Assembly: GCF_001528665.1 (NCBI RefSeq)
Contig: NZ_BBYJ01000017.1
Location: 38,828-102,827, forward strand
DNA length: 64,000 nt
Origin: Microtetraspora malaysiensis
GTDB lineage: Bacteria > Actinomycetota > Actinomycetes > Streptosporangiales > Streptosporangiaceae
Direction of reading: 5' to 3'
Shown: positions 53,641 through 62,560 of the stretch, piece by piece
Layout: every line of letters starts with the position of its first letter
How positions within the stretch are numbered: position 1 is the first letter of the stretch
The notes under the pieces: generated by a model
Seen by the model: the letters and a program-made list of their open reading frames with translations, nothing else
Database searches by the model: none
What the model was told of the DNA's origin: nothing
Program-made: the position numbers and the translations under genes

Positions 53641-54260
53641 CAGCGGACCTTTCTCCTCGTACGGGTGTTCATGTGGGCGAGGAACATCTCCATGGCCTCG
53701 TCGACGAGCTTGAGCCAGCGATCGCCGCCCGGGTCGTTGGAGATCTGCTGGTCGGCCAGGCCGGTGGTGAGCGCGGTGAGCATGTCCAGCGCTCCGGGGG
53801 CGGTGATGCCGATCTTCACCAGCGCCGCCCGCAGTGACTCGAGCGCCTCGACGGCCAGGGCGTACGACTCGGCGGACGGCTCGAACCCGGGGACCGTCCG
53901 CTGGAACATCAGCTGGTAGCGGGCCGGGTCCTCGACGCAGAAGTCGATGAACATCCGGGCGCCGGCCCGTAGATCGGTCAAGGCGTCGCCGGTGAGGTCG
54001 AGCCGCGACACCCGCCCGAGGAACTCCCGGCAGCCCTGGGCGTACATGGCGTCGTAGACGGCGTGCTTGGACGCGAAGTAGGAGTACACCGACGGCGGGC
54101 GCATCCCCACCTTGCGCGCCACGTCCCGCAGCGTCAGCCCGGCCAGGCCGTCGGCGCGGGCGACCTCCCAGGCGGCGTCCAAGATCTCGGTCTTCGTCCG
54201 CTCATGCCGTTCGGCTCTTCTATCGCGAGTCGGTTCTCCTAACACGATTAGGACTATCAC
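53640..54260 (-). CDS. TetR-family regulator
   Basis: About 206 residues. GTG 54260 or GTG 54245 could start it. Neither has a ribosome site, so the mRNA may be leaderless. The helix-turn-helix is LTLRDVARKVGMRPPSVYSYFASK. The C-terminal TetR_C_33-like domain is helical. It overlaps the isomerase gene and likely represses both. Three half-sites of its probable operator lie over the start. Confidence 0.85.
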   Translation of the reverse strand: MIVLIVLGEPTRDRRAERHERTKTEILDAAWEVARADGLAGLTLRDVARKVGMRPPSVYSYFASKHAVYDAMYAQGCREFLGRVSRLDLTGDALTDLRAGARMFIDFCVEDPARYQLMFQRTVPGFEPSAESYALAVEALESLRAALVKIGITAPGALDMLTALTTGLADQQISNDPGGDRWLKLVDEAMEMFLAHMNTRTRRKVR

Positions 54261-54273
54261 ACGGCGTTAGGAG
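54236..54273. promoter_or_regulatory. half-site array over the TetR start
   Basis: CTCCTAAC (54236-54243) and GTTAGGAG (54266-54273) are perfect complements, and CCTAA-CACGA-TTAGG (54238-54252) is nested inside. This looks like a TetR-type operator covering the promoter and start of the gene. Confidence 0.65.
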
Positions 54274-54439
54274 ATGGTCAAGAGTCGCCGGTGGCGCCGC
54301 GGTCGGTTTTCCACGTCAGGTCAACGCGCCCACCGGCATGACCTGATGTGCCGACCCCAAGGCCGGTCAGAGGATCGGCGACGCGGTGCGGAACGACGGC
54401 GCCTTCACCTGCCGCTGAGATGCCTCGCGCGGGCGAGGG

Positions 54440-56794
54440 TCACGTCGTGGCGCGGACCACCAGACGGGTGGGGAGCACGACGGAAGTGGTGTGCCGGCCG
54501 TCGAGGCGGGACAGGAGCAGGCGGGCCAGGGCCAGCGCCTGCTCCGTGGTGGGCACCCGGACGGTGGTGAGCGGCGGGGTCGTGCAGGAGGCGGCGTGGA
54601 CGTCGTCGAAGCCCACGATCGCCAGGTCCCGGGGCACCTGGAGCCCCGCCTCGCGCGCCGCCTCCAGCGCGCCGATCGCCAGCTCGTCGGAGGTGGCGAA
54701 CACCGCGTTCAGGTCGGGATGGCCGGACAGGAGCTCGCGGGCCGCCGCGCCGCCCGACTGTCTGTCCAGACCGGCGAGCGCGATCGCCGGCCGCAGCCCG
54801 TCCTCGTGGAGCGCGGCCAGGTGTCCGGCGAGGCGGTCCTGCACGGCGACGAGATCCATCGGCCCGCAGATCACGCCGATGCGGCGGCGTCCCCGGTCGA
54901 GGAGGTGCCGGGTCGCGGCCTTCGCGCCGCCCGCGTTGTCCACGTCCACGTACGGCACGAGGGAGGCGATGGCGGGTCGGCCGAGCAGCACGACCGGCAC
55001 ACCGGTACGCGCGAGCCGCTCGGCCAGCGGGTCGGGACCGTCCGGGGGGACGAGGACGACTCCGTCCACCTGCCCCGCCTCCACGTGCCTGATGATGCGC
55101 CGATGGCTCTCGGCAGTGTCGGCGAGCATCAGCGTGATCTGCTTGCCCGCCCCCTCCAGGACGCCGGTGACGTACTGGACGACGGCGGAGATCAGCGCGT
55201 CGCCGCCGTTCCTGGGGACGGACAGGACGAGCGCGACCGAGTCCGTCCGCTGGGTGACGAGGCTCCTGGCGGCGGCGTTCGGCACGTAGCCCAGCTCCTG
55301 GACCGCGCGCAACACGACGGCGCGTGCCTCGGGGCTGACCGACGCCTCGCCGTTGACGACCCGCGAGACCGTGGCCCGGGAGACGCCCGCGCGGGCGGCG
55401 ACGGTCTCCAGCGTGGGCCGTTTCGGCCGCTCCGCGCCGAGGCCGTTGCGCTTGATGACGTCGCGGTACCACAGGGCGCTGTCCTTGAGCAGCCGCCGCT
55501 GGGTGGCGAAGTCGACGTGGACGATGCCGAACTTGCGCCGGTAGCCGTCCGCCCATTCGACGCAGTCGAGCAGTGACCACAACAGGTAGCCGCGGACTCG
55601 GGCGCCCTCGTCGAGCGAGGCGCGAAGCGCGCGCAGATGCTCCTCCAGGAAGCTCATCCGCTCGATGTCGTGGACGCCGTCGCCGGCCACGACGTCGACG
55701 AAGTCGGCGCCGTTCTCGGTGATCATCACGTCGGTCTCGGGGTACTCCTCCGACAGGCGCCGCAGGACCAGGGAAAGGCCGCTCGGCATGATGGGCCAGC
55801 CCATCGCGGTGACGGCCGTGGGCACGCTGCAGAAGAGGACGCCCTCGCTGCCCGGGAAGGCCGGGTCGGCCGGAGCGCCGGGCTGGGCCCGCACCACGAT
55901 GGGCGTGTAGTAGTTGACGCCCAGCAGGTCGATGGGCCCGCCGATGACGTCGAGGTCCCCGTCGTGGATGTGGTCGAGCCCCGCGACCTTCTCGACCAGA
56001 GGCAGCAGATCGGCAGGGTAACGGCCCCGCAGCACCGGCTCCAGGAACTGCCGATTGTTCAGGGCGTCGATCCGCGCCACCGCCTCGGCGTCCTCCTCCG
56101 GAAGATCGAGGGACACGTCGCCGAGCTGCGCGGGAGTAAGGACGGGCGAGAGGTTCAGCACGACACCGGCCCTGGCGGCGCCCCGCGCGCGCAGCGCCTC
56201 CAGGCCCAGCCCGTGCGCGAGCAGCATGTGGTGGGCGCTGACGAAGGCGTCCGCCGCCGACCGCCGGCCCGGGGCGTGCACGCCCGAGGCGTGGCCGAGG
56301 AAGGCGGCCACCTGCGGCTCGTTGAACGTGAACCACGTGTCCACGCGGTCGCCGATCCTGTCGTACACGACGCCGGCGTAGTCGGCGAAGTGGCGGGCCG
56401 TGTCACGCGAGGTCCACCCCCCGCCGTCGTGGAGCGCCTGCGGCAGGTCCCAGTGGTACAGGGTGGCGTACGGGGCGATGCCCGCCCGCAGCAACTCGTC
56501 CACGAGCCTGTCGTAGAAGTCGAGCCCCGGGCCGTTGACCCGGCCGTGCCCCTCCGGAAGCACCCGTGACCAGCTCACCGAGAACCGGTAGGCGGCGACG
56601 CCCAGGTCCTGCATGAGCCGGACGTCGTCGGCGTAGCGCCGGTAGTGATCGCAGGCCGGGTCGCCGTACGCCCCGCCCGCGAAGGTGTCCCAGATGGAGG
56701 GGCCCCGGCCGTCCTGGTCGGTGGCGCCCTCGATCTGGAACGCGGACGTGGACACTCCCCAGACGAAACCCTCCGGGAACGAAGCGGTGCGCAT
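54440..56794 (-). CDS. in-frame fusion of a GH1 beta-glucosidase and a LacI-family repressor
   Basis: Encodes 784 residues. Residues 1-447 are a GH1 enzyme: N-terminal FPEGFVWGVSTSAFQIEGA, acid/base E159 in TFNEP, nucleophile E360 in MITENGAD. Residues 455-784 are a LacI regulator: helix-turn-helix TLETVAARAGVSRATVSRVV (461-480), LGYVPNAAARSL hinge helix, and a sugar-binding core ending VGFDDVHAASCTTPPLTTVR. The joint (about 55425-55440) has no stop, no ATG, GTG or TTG nearby, so the repressor has no usual start of its own. In other actinomycetes the two are separate adjacent genes. Hydrolyses beta-glucosides and may report the product to the DNA-binding half (inference). Confidence 0.88.
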   Translation of the reverse strand: MRTASFPEGFVWGVSTSAFQIEGATDQDGRGPSIWDTFAGGAYGDPACDHYRRYADDVRLMQDLGVAAYRFSVSWSRVLPEGHGRVNGPGLDFYDRLVDELLRAGIAPYATLYHWDLPQALHDGGGWTSRDTARHFADYAGVVYDRIGDRVDTWFTFNEPQVAAFLGHASGVHAPGRRSAADAFVSAHHMLLAHGLGLEALRARGAARAGVVLNLSPVLTPAQLGDVSLDLPEEDAEAVARIDALNNRQFLEPVLRGRYPADLLPLVEKVAGLDHIHDGDLDVIGGPIDLLGVNYYTPIVVRAQPGAPADPAFPGSEGVLFCSVPTAVTAMGWPIMPSGLSLVLRRLSEEYPETDVMITENGADFVDVVAGDGVHDIERMSFLEEHLRALRASLDEGARVRGYLLWSLLDCVEWADGYRRKFGIVHVDFATQRRLLKDSALWYRDVIKRNGLGAERPKRPTLETVAARAGVSRATVSRVVNGEASVSPEARAVVLRAVQELGYVPNAAARSLVTQRTDSVALVLSVPRNGGDALISAVVQYVTGVLEGAGKQITLMLADTAESHRRIIRHVEAGQVDGVVLVPPDGPDPLAERLARTGVPVVLLGRPAIASLVPYVDVDNAGGAKAATRHLLDRGRRRIGVICGPMDLVAVQDRLAGHLAALHEDGLRPAIALAGLDRQSGGAAARELLSGHPDLNAVFATSDELAIGALEAAREAGLQVPRDLAIVGFDDVHAASCTTPPLTTVRVPTTEQALALARLLLSRLDGRHTTSVVLPTRLVVRATT

Positions 56795-57015
56795 CTACGC
56801 GAAACCCCCAGGCGACTCGGTGCGCCTAGTCTGCCACCGGGCGTCGCCCGCGGATACGGCGACCGACCGGGGGCGACGGCCCGACAGTTCGCACCGCACC
56901 CCTTTCGGGTCGACGGGTCGCGTCTGTACCGGTCCGGTGACCGTGTGCGGTGGCGGCCGGATGGTGAAGCGCCCCGGGTTGGCTGGAGGCTCCCAAGGTT
57001 GGAAAGCCGGGAGGC
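56795..57015. other. intergenic region left of the IS3 fragment
   Basis: The promoter of the leftward GH1-LacI gene must lie here. I see no LacI-type palindrome. The right part (about 56930-57015, with GGTTGGCTGGAGGCTCCCAA) looks like the non-coding left end of an IS3-type element, since it directly precedes the transposase fragment. Confidence 0.35.
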
Positions 57016-57108
57016 ATGGTGGCCCCGAGGACATACACCCCTGAGATGCGTGAGCGCGCTGTGAAGATGGTGTTCGAGCTGCGCAAGAGCGCCACCACCC
57101 ACCCCTAG
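57016..57108 (+). pseudogene. fragment of an IS3-family transposase OrfA
   Basis: A 30-residue open frame beginning MVAPRTYTPEMRERAVKMVF and ending ELRKSATTHP before TAG. It matches the first helix-turn-helix part of IS3/IS911 OrfA (usually about 100 residues). The rest of the element is missing, and the MFS gene starts 10 bp further on. It marks an old insertion and deletion at this place. Confidence 0.7.
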
Positions 57109-57118
57109 GGTGGATCAG

Positions 57119-58351
57119 ATGCCCCCCGTTTTCCGTCGTTACGTCACCGCCGACGGCCTCAGCCAGTTCGGCACCCAGGTCACGCGCGTGGCCCTCCCGC
57201 TGGTCGCGCTGCTGGTGCTCGGCGCGGGCCCGTTCCAGCTCGGCCTGCTCAGCGCCGCCGAGATGATCGGCTTCCTCCTCTTCGGGCTGCCCGCCGGCGT
57301 GTGGGTCGACCGGTTGCGCAGGAAGCCCATCCTGGTGACGGCCGACGTGCTGCGCGCGGTCGCCCTGGCCTCCATCCCGATCGCCGCGCTGTTCGAGGCG
57401 CTCACGCTGGTGCAGCTCTACGTGGTCGCCGTGATCGTCAGCATCGGCACGGCCTTCTTCGACGTCGCCCACCTGAGCTTCCTGCCCTCCATCGTGACCA
57501 AGGAGCAGCTGCCCAAGGGCATGGGGACCCTGGAGTCCGTGCGCAGCCTCGCCGTGCTCTTCGGCCCCGGGCTCGGCGGCTGGCTCGTGCAAGCGCTCAC
57601 GGCGCCCATCGCCATCGTGGCCGACGCGGTCAGCTACATGATCTCCGCCACCCTGCTGGCGACCGTCAAGGCCGAGGAGACCCCCTCCGGGGGGCGCGTG
57701 AGCCTCATGGAGGGCCTGCGCTACGTGCTCGGCCACCCCATCCTGCGCCTGATCGGCCTCGTCGGCGCCATGAACATGTTCATCAACGGCATCTGGGCCA
57801 TCGTCCAGCCGTTGTACCTGGTCGACGAGCTGGGCGTGAGCGCGACGGCCTACGGCCTGATGATCTCGGGCGCGGGGGCCGGCGGCCTGCTCGGCGCGCT
57901 CCTCGCGCCACGCGTGATCGCCCGCTACGGTCACGGCCCCACGATGTACGGCACAGCCGTCCTCATCATCCCGCTCAACGTGCTCGTCGCCTTCACCGGA
58001 CCAGGCTGGCGGCTCGCCCTCTACCCGATCGGCATGGCGCTCATCTTCCTGGTCGCGGTCATGTACAACGTCGCTCAGGGCAGCTACCGCCAGGCGATCT
58101 GCCCAGAAGCCCTGCGCGGCAGGATGAACGCCAGCCTCCGCTTCCTCATGTGGGGTTCGCTGCCGCTCGGCGGTGTCGTCGGCGGGCTGCTGGGCGAGGC
58201 CGTCACCGTTCACCAGCTCCTGTGGATCGCCTGCCTCGGCACCGCGGCGGCCAACCTACCCTTCGTGCTGGCTCCCGCCGTACGAAAGCTCAAGATCACG
58301 GACGACGGCGGCCGTGTGGACGCCGACGCCAAGGAGGACAGCCGCGCGTAG
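57119..58351 (+). CDS. MFS transporter
   Basis: About 410 residues from ATG 57119 (AGGG 8 nt upstream; GTG 57110 is an alternative). Twelve-helix major-facilitator pattern: GLSQFGTQVTRVALPLVALLVL, GVWVDRLRRKP (loop 2-3 motif), SFLPSIVTKEQLPKGMG and GLMISGAGAGGLLGALLAP. This is the macrolide/multidrug exporter branch (enterobactin-EntS-like). Exports a small molecule by proton antiport. No operon partner; the AT-rich region follows. Confidence 0.9.
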   Translation: MPPVFRRYVTADGLSQFGTQVTRVALPLVALLVLGAGPFQLGLLSAAEMIGFLLFGLPAGVWVDRLRRKPILVTADVLRAVALASIPIAALFEALTLVQLYVVAVIVSIGTAFFDVAHLSFLPSIVTKEQLPKGMGTLESVRSLAVLFGPGLGGWLVQALTAPIAIVADAVSYMISATLLATVKAEETPSGGRVSLMEGLRYVLGHPILRLIGLVGAMNMFINGIWAIVQPLYLVDELGVSATAYGLMISGAGAGGLLGALLAPRVIARYGHGPTMYGTAVLIIPLNVLVAFTGPGWRLALYPIGMALIFLVAVMYNVAQGSYRQAICPEALRGRMNASLRFLMWGSLPLGGVVGGLLGEAVTVHQLLWIACLGTAAANLPFVLAPAVRKLKITDDGGRVDADAKEDSRA

Positions 58352-58489
58352 GTCGTCGGGGGTGTCGACGTCGCGCCTGACCCGCCACAGGAAGGTGGCC
58401 CTCCCGTTGACTGCGTACGTCGCGGGACATGGACGTCTGGCTGCTCGCGTCCAGACGCTCACGGGGCCGGCCGGTGCGCACGAGACCGG

Positions 58490-58745
58490 GATATAAATCC
58501 ATAAATATCGCGAAATTTGCCGCATTTCGCATCACTATCGGGGCAGCGCTGGGCTGCGCTGGGACGCGAATCGCCGGGATATTTCAGACTTTATGGCATC
58601 TATTCTGTTCGCCTGGCATTGGTGGCATTTTGGGATGTAAAGGGGAATCGTGCTACGAACGCGCGGGTAATTTTTTGGCATGGTATTTTCCAGTCGGAAT
58701 CCCGATCGCGGGTTCCATTTCTGCTGGCGACCAAAGAAAGGCGAC
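58490..58745 (+). promoter_or_regulatory. AT-rich control region with two inverted repeats upstream of the EF-hand gene
   Basis: The stretch is clearly richer in A+T than the rest of the window (for example GGATATAAATCCATAAATAT at 58489-58508). It holds GCGAAAT-n7-ATTTCGC (58510-58530, perfect 7-bp arms) and GGAA-t-CCCG-ATCG-CGGG-TTCC (58696-58716, one bulge) 35 nt before the ATG. The surrounding 400 bp (58352-58750) contains no other gene. Foreign origin or a strong promoter region are both possible. Confidence 0.55.
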
Positions 58746-58750
58746 AAGAG

Positions 58751-59281
58751 ATGCGGCAGGCGGCTCTCGATCGAGTAAAGCTCATCTTCACCCTGCTCGA
58801 CGCCGACGGCACCGGCAGCCTCGAAGCCGAGGACTTCGAGCTCATGGCCACCCGCGTGGTGGCCGCGTCCCCCAACTCCGGCGAAGCAGCCAAGGCGGCC
58901 ATGCTCGCCGCCTTCCGGCGCTACTGGACAACCCTGGCCGCCGAACTCGACGCCAACCGCGACGGCCGGATCACGTTCGAGGAGTACACCGCGTGTGTGC
59001 TCTCCCCGGAGCGTTTCGACGCGGCGCTCACCGACTTCGCCGAGGCGCTGGCCGCGCTGGGCGACCCGAACGGTGACGGCCTCATCAGGCGGGGCCTCTT
59101 CGTGGCGCTCATGGTGGCCATCGGCTTCGAGCGGGCGAACATCGACGCGCTCTTCGACGCGTTCCAGCCGTCCGACGACGACCAGATCGAGGTCTCGGTC
59201 TGGGCCGCGGGCATCAAGGACTACTACAGCCCGGACAAGGCGGGCATCCCGGGCGACCACCTGGTCGAGGTCCGGGGCTGA
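58751..59281 (+). CDS. calerythrin-like EF-hand calcium-binding protein
   Basis: Encodes 176 residues from ATG 58751 with AAAGG upstream. Calcium loops: DADGTGSLEAED (17-28), DANRDGRITFEE (67-78) and DPNGDGLIRRGL (105-116, last position Leu so weak), plus a degenerate fourth around 136-147. Length and four-hand layout match calerythrin of Saccharopolyspora. Cytoplasmic calcium buffer or sensor. It leads a likely transcript with the dehydrogenase-like and methyltransferase genes (gaps of 47 and 43 nt). Confidence 0.9.
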   Translation: MRQAALDRVKLIFTLLDADGTGSLEAEDFELMATRVVAASPNSGEAAKAAMLAAFRRYWTTLAAELDANRDGRITFEEYTACVLSPERFDAALTDFAEALAALGDPNGDGLIRRGLFVALMVAIGFERANIDALFDAFQPSDDDQIEVSVWAAGIKDYYSPDKAGIPGDHLVEVRG

Positions 59282-59328
59282 TCGCCGGCCGCCGCCCCGA
59301 CGCATCGGCTTTCAACAAAGGAGTACAG

Positions 59329-60399
59329 GTGGAACCAGTCATCGGACTCGCCGTCGGCGGGGGAACGGGCCCCGAACTCGCGGCCGTCTTCGAGCGCGCT
59401 CTGGGCCGGATCGCCGACGTGTATTCGGTGGAGATCGGCATCACGCGGTCGGAAAGGGTTTACCACTCGTATTCGTCGTTGAAGGCCGACGCGGGGATCG
59501 AGCAGATCCGCGAGCTCACCCGCGAGGACGCCGACCACTACGCGGAGTTCTGCCGCGCGCAGGCCGCTCTCGGCGTCCCGGCCATATTCCGTACGGCGAT
59601 CAACGCCCAGTCGCTCTACCTGGTGCGCCGGCGCTTGCAGGCGGTGAAAGTCGACGCCATCACCGCCCCGAACGCGTCGCTGCTGCTGGTCCGCGACGAG
59701 GCCCAGGGCTTCTACACCGGGGAGAACACCCACGTTCCCGGCGCGCTCATCCGCACCATGTCGTTCAGCCGGGAGATCACCGAGAAGGTCATCGCCTTCG
59801 CGATACGGCGCGCCCGGCAGCAGTGGCCGGACGGCGAAATCGACGAGATCGTCATGGCCTACAAGTTCCACCTGCTCGACGGCGCTCTGGACGAGTGGGT
59901 GGCCGAGAGCGCCGCGCGGCACGGCGTCGAGATCCGCCTGTCCCAGCCGGACACGGTGAACCGCAACCTGATCGAGCGCGGTCCGCGCCCCCGCACGGTG
60001 ATCATCGCGGGCAACGAATGGGCCGACATCATGCACGTGGTCCTGCTGGACCGCTTCGGCGCCGAGCGCCAGGAGAACCGCTGCACCGAGAACGTCTACC
60101 TGCACTTCGAGGTGGCCGGTCTGGTCGAGTACCAGACCGTGCACGGCTCGGCCGACGACCTGGAGGGGAAGGACACCGTCAACCCGGTGGCGACCGTACG
60201 GGCGGCGGCGATGATCGCCGAGCGGCACGCGGGCTGCGCCGGGGCGGTGCGGTTGGTGGAGGGCGGCCTCGAAACACTCCGCCGTCGCGGCATCGGCACC
60301 CCGGACCTCGGCGGACGGCACTCGACCACCGACGTGGTGGACGCGCTGCTCGACGTGCTGGAGCCGGAGGGGCAGCGGATCCTGGTGACGGAGCCGTGA
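59329..60399 (+). CDS. divergent isocitrate/isopropylmalate dehydrogenase-family protein
   Basis: Encodes 356 residues from GTG with AAAGGAG. Family traits: GLAVGGGTGPELA (usually GDGIGPE), VRDEAQGFYTGENT (usually RENTEG), FSREITEKVIAFAIRRAR, and the well-kept QTVHGSADDLEGKDTVNP (usually PVHGSAPDIAGKGIANP). VMAYKFHLLDG replaces the HKxNVLK motif. The NAD- and metal-binding scaffold is present but the substrate region is altered, so it probably acts on an unusual hydroxyacid. Gene context with an EF-hand protein and a methyltransferase hints at a small-molecule pathway. Confidence 0.8.
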   Translation: MEPVIGLAVGGGTGPELAAVFERALGRIADVYSVEIGITRSERVYHSYSSLKADAGIEQIRELTREDADHYAEFCRAQAALGVPAIFRTAINAQSLYLVRRRLQAVKVDAITAPNASLLLVRDEAQGFYTGENTHVPGALIRTMSFSREITEKVIAFAIRRARQQWPDGEIDEIVMAYKFHLLDGALDEWVAESAARHGVEIRLSQPDTVNRNLIERGPRPRTVIIAGNEWADIMHVVLLDRFGAERQENRCTENVYLHFEVAGLVEYQTVHGSADDLEGKDTVNPVATVRAAAMIAERHAGCAGAVRLVEGGLETLRRRGIGTPDLGGRHSTTDVVDALLDVLEPEGQRILVTEP

Positions 60400-60442
60400 C
60401 ATCCGTGGAGAGCACGGCGCCGCCCGCGGAAGAGGAGGACGC

Positions 60443-61336
60443 GTGCCGGCCGCACAGCACACCGGTGTCGAAGACGGCGTCGGCCTGACCGCCCTCATGG
60501 TCGCCGCCGCGCGGGCGATCGAGACCCACCGGCCCGACGCCCTGGCCCGCGACACCTACGCCGAGCACTTCGTCCGCGCGGCCGAGGCGTCCGCGGCCTG
60601 GCCGGTCCGCCCGGCGGAGGTGCCGGACGGCGACGCGAACCCCTTGTGGGGCAGGCTGGGGCGGTACTTCGGGCTGCGTACCCGGGTCCTCGACGACTTT
60701 CTCGTCCGCTCGGCTCACGCGGGCGTCCGGCAGGTCGTTCTGCTCGGCGCGGGCCTCGACACGCGGGCGTTCCGGCTCGACTGGTCGCCGGACCACACCG
60801 TCTACGAGATCGACCGCGACGGCGTCCTGGCGTTCAAACACGACGTGCTCGACGGCCTCGCCGCCGTCCCGACGGCCATGCGCCGTCCGATCGCGGCCGA
60901 TCTGTGCGGGGACTGGGCCGCCTCGCTGGTGAGCGCGGGCTTCGACCCGGCCGCGCCGGCCGCCTGGCTGGCCGAGGGCCTGCTGCTCTATCTCCCGTCG
61001 GCCGCCGAGCGGCGGCTCATCGACACCGTGGACCACCTGAGCGCCGCCGGCAGCTCGCTGGCCTTCGAGGTCAAGCTCGGGACGGAGTCCCCGGAGGTCC
61101 GCGCCAGCCCCGTCTACGCGGCGACCCGGCGGCAGATCGGCGTCGACCTGCTCGCCCTGTTCGACGGGGAGCCGCGCCCCGACTCCGTCGCCTCGCTGAA
61201 GGCGCGGGGCTGGTCCACCGCCGTCGCCACCCCCTTCGACTTCACCCGCCACCTCGGTCGCGGTCCACTCCCCGAGCCGGACGACGCCCTGGCAAGCAAC
61301 CGCTGGGTGTTCGCGTACAAACCCGGCGACCGCTGA
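60443..61336 (+). CDS. SAM-dependent methyltransferase (TIGR00027/leucine-carboxyl type)
   Basis: Encodes 297 residues from GTG with GAGGAGG upstream. Family marks: TALMVAAARAIETHRPDAL near the N-terminus, SAM loop VVLLGAGLDTRAFRLDW, EIDRDGVLAFK and WLAEGLLLYLPSAAERRL. These O-methyltransferases act on carboxylates or polyketides in actinomycetes. Probably methylates the product of the preceding dehydrogenase-like enzyme (inference). Confidence 0.88.
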   Translation: MPAAQHTGVEDGVGLTALMVAAARAIETHRPDALARDTYAEHFVRAAEASAAWPVRPAEVPDGDANPLWGRLGRYFGLRTRVLDDFLVRSAHAGVRQVVLLGAGLDTRAFRLDWSPDHTVYEIDRDGVLAFKHDVLDGLAAVPTAMRRPIAADLCGDWAASLVSAGFDPAAPAAWLAEGLLLYLPSAAERRLIDTVDHLSAAGSSLAFEVKLGTESPEVRASPVYAATRRQIGVDLLALFDGEPRPDSVASLKARGWSTAVATPFDFTRHLGRGPLPEPDDALASNRWVFAYKPGDR

Positions 61337-61448
61337 ATCGCCCTGCGCGGTGCAGGCTGAGATGGCCGCCTGCAGCAGGTTGGCCCAACTACGCGACTAC
61401 GAAATGGCTCTGTCCTGATGGTGACGTCCTGGTCTTAGATCATTTTTC

Positions 61449-62378
61449 ATGAATTCTCTTTCGATGCGTCTCATCGCCGTCGGTGCCTTCGTGGCGATGG
61501 CCGCGGCGGCGACTCCCGCGTACGCCGCTGCGCCCGCCGGCGACCTCGTGGTCAACGGCTCGCTGGACAACGGGGTCAAGGGCTGGTGGGCCTCCAAGAA
61601 CACCCCGATCAACGTGACGGGCGGGCGATTGTGCGCCCAGGTCCCCGCGGGGGGTGACAACGTGTGGGCCGCGATGATCGGGCAGAGCGACATCGCCGTG
61701 GAGGCCGGGAAGACCTACCAGTTGAGCTTCGAGGCGACCGCTACGAAGACGACGAGGATCAGGTCGGTGGTCCAGGGCAGCGGCGAGAAGCCCGCCGCGA
61801 TCGTGGACGGCTACCCAGAGGTCGGCGGAAGCCCGAAGAAGTTCACCTACGCGGCCACGGCCAAGGTGTCGGACTCGAAGGCCCAGGTGTTGTTCCAGGT
61901 GGGCGGTGCGGACGCGCCGTACACGCTGTGCCTGGACAATGTCTCCCTCGTGCCCCTGCACCAGAGCGTGGTGAACGGCTCGTTGGACAACGGGGTCAAG
62001 GGCTGGTGGGCCTCCAAGAACACCCCGATCAAGGTGACGGGCGGGCGGTTGTGCGCCCAGGTCCCCGCGGGGGGTGACAACGTGTGGGCCGCGATGGTCG
62101 GGCAGAGCGGCATCGCCGTGGCGGCCGGGAAGACGTACCGGCTGAGCTTCAAGGCGTCGGCGACTCGGACGGCGAAGATCAGGTCGGTGGTCCAGGGCAG
62201 CGGTGAGACGCACACTGCGATCGTGGACGGCTACCCCGAGGTCGGCACCGGGTCCAGGACCTACGCCTACCAGAACACCGCCAAGACCTCGGACCGGGAG
62301 GCCCAGGTGTTGTTCCAGTTGGGCGGTGCGGACGCGCCGTACACGCTGTGCCTGGACGACATCCTGCTCACCGACTAG
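61449..62378 (+). CDS. secreted protein of two near-identical carbohydrate-binding-like modules
   Basis: Encodes 309 residues. Signal peptide to about 28 (ATPAYA-A). Each module (about 36-172 and 176-309) reads VVNGSLDNGVKGWWASKN near its start, then GGRLCAQVPAGG, YxLSFxAxATxT, RSVVQGSGE, IVDGYPEVG and APYTLCLD, the CBM4/9-type jelly roll. Two Cys in each may pair. The modules differ at only a few places. Likely binds a polysaccharide outside the cell. No catalytic domain is present. Confidence 0.85.
   Translation: MNSLSMRLIAVGAFVAMAAAATPAYAAAPAGDLVVNGSLDNGVKGWWASKNTPINVTGGRLCAQVPAGGDNVWAAMIGQSDIAVEAGKTYQLSFEATATKTTRIRSVVQGSGEKPAAIVDGYPEVGGSPKKFTYAATAKVSDSKAQVLFQVGGADAPYTLCLDNVSLVPLHQSVVNGSLDNGVKGWWASKNTPIKVTGGRLCAQVPAGGDNVWAAMVGQSGIAVAAGKTYRLSFKASATRTAKIRSVVQGSGETHTAIVDGYPEVGTGSRTYAYQNTAKTSDREAQVLFQLGGADAPYTLCLDDILLTD
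61551..62370 (+). repeat. 420-bp tandem duplication inside the CBM gene
   Basis: Bases 61551-61960 and 61971-62380 align at a constant 420-bp offset, with long identical runs, e.g. around 61574-61600 against 61994-62020. It is a recent in-frame duplication. Confidence 0.9.
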
Positions 62379-62560
62379 AACGCCGGGCGCAGCGGTCCGG
62401 CCGTCCTGGCGCAAGCCCCGGCGGACCGCTGCGTCATCCACGTTCCCCGTTCGGCTTCCAGGGACTCGTGCCGAGTGGCCTGCCGGAAGTTGTCGCGCAG
62501 AACGGTTCCTTCGGCGCGGGTACGTCGTCCGTAGAGCATGCGGTTCGAAGTCGGGCTTTC

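Noticed and set aside
61337-61448. Possible transposon end before the CBM gene
   Set aside because: The sequence has no inverted repeat or transposase remnant that I can support.
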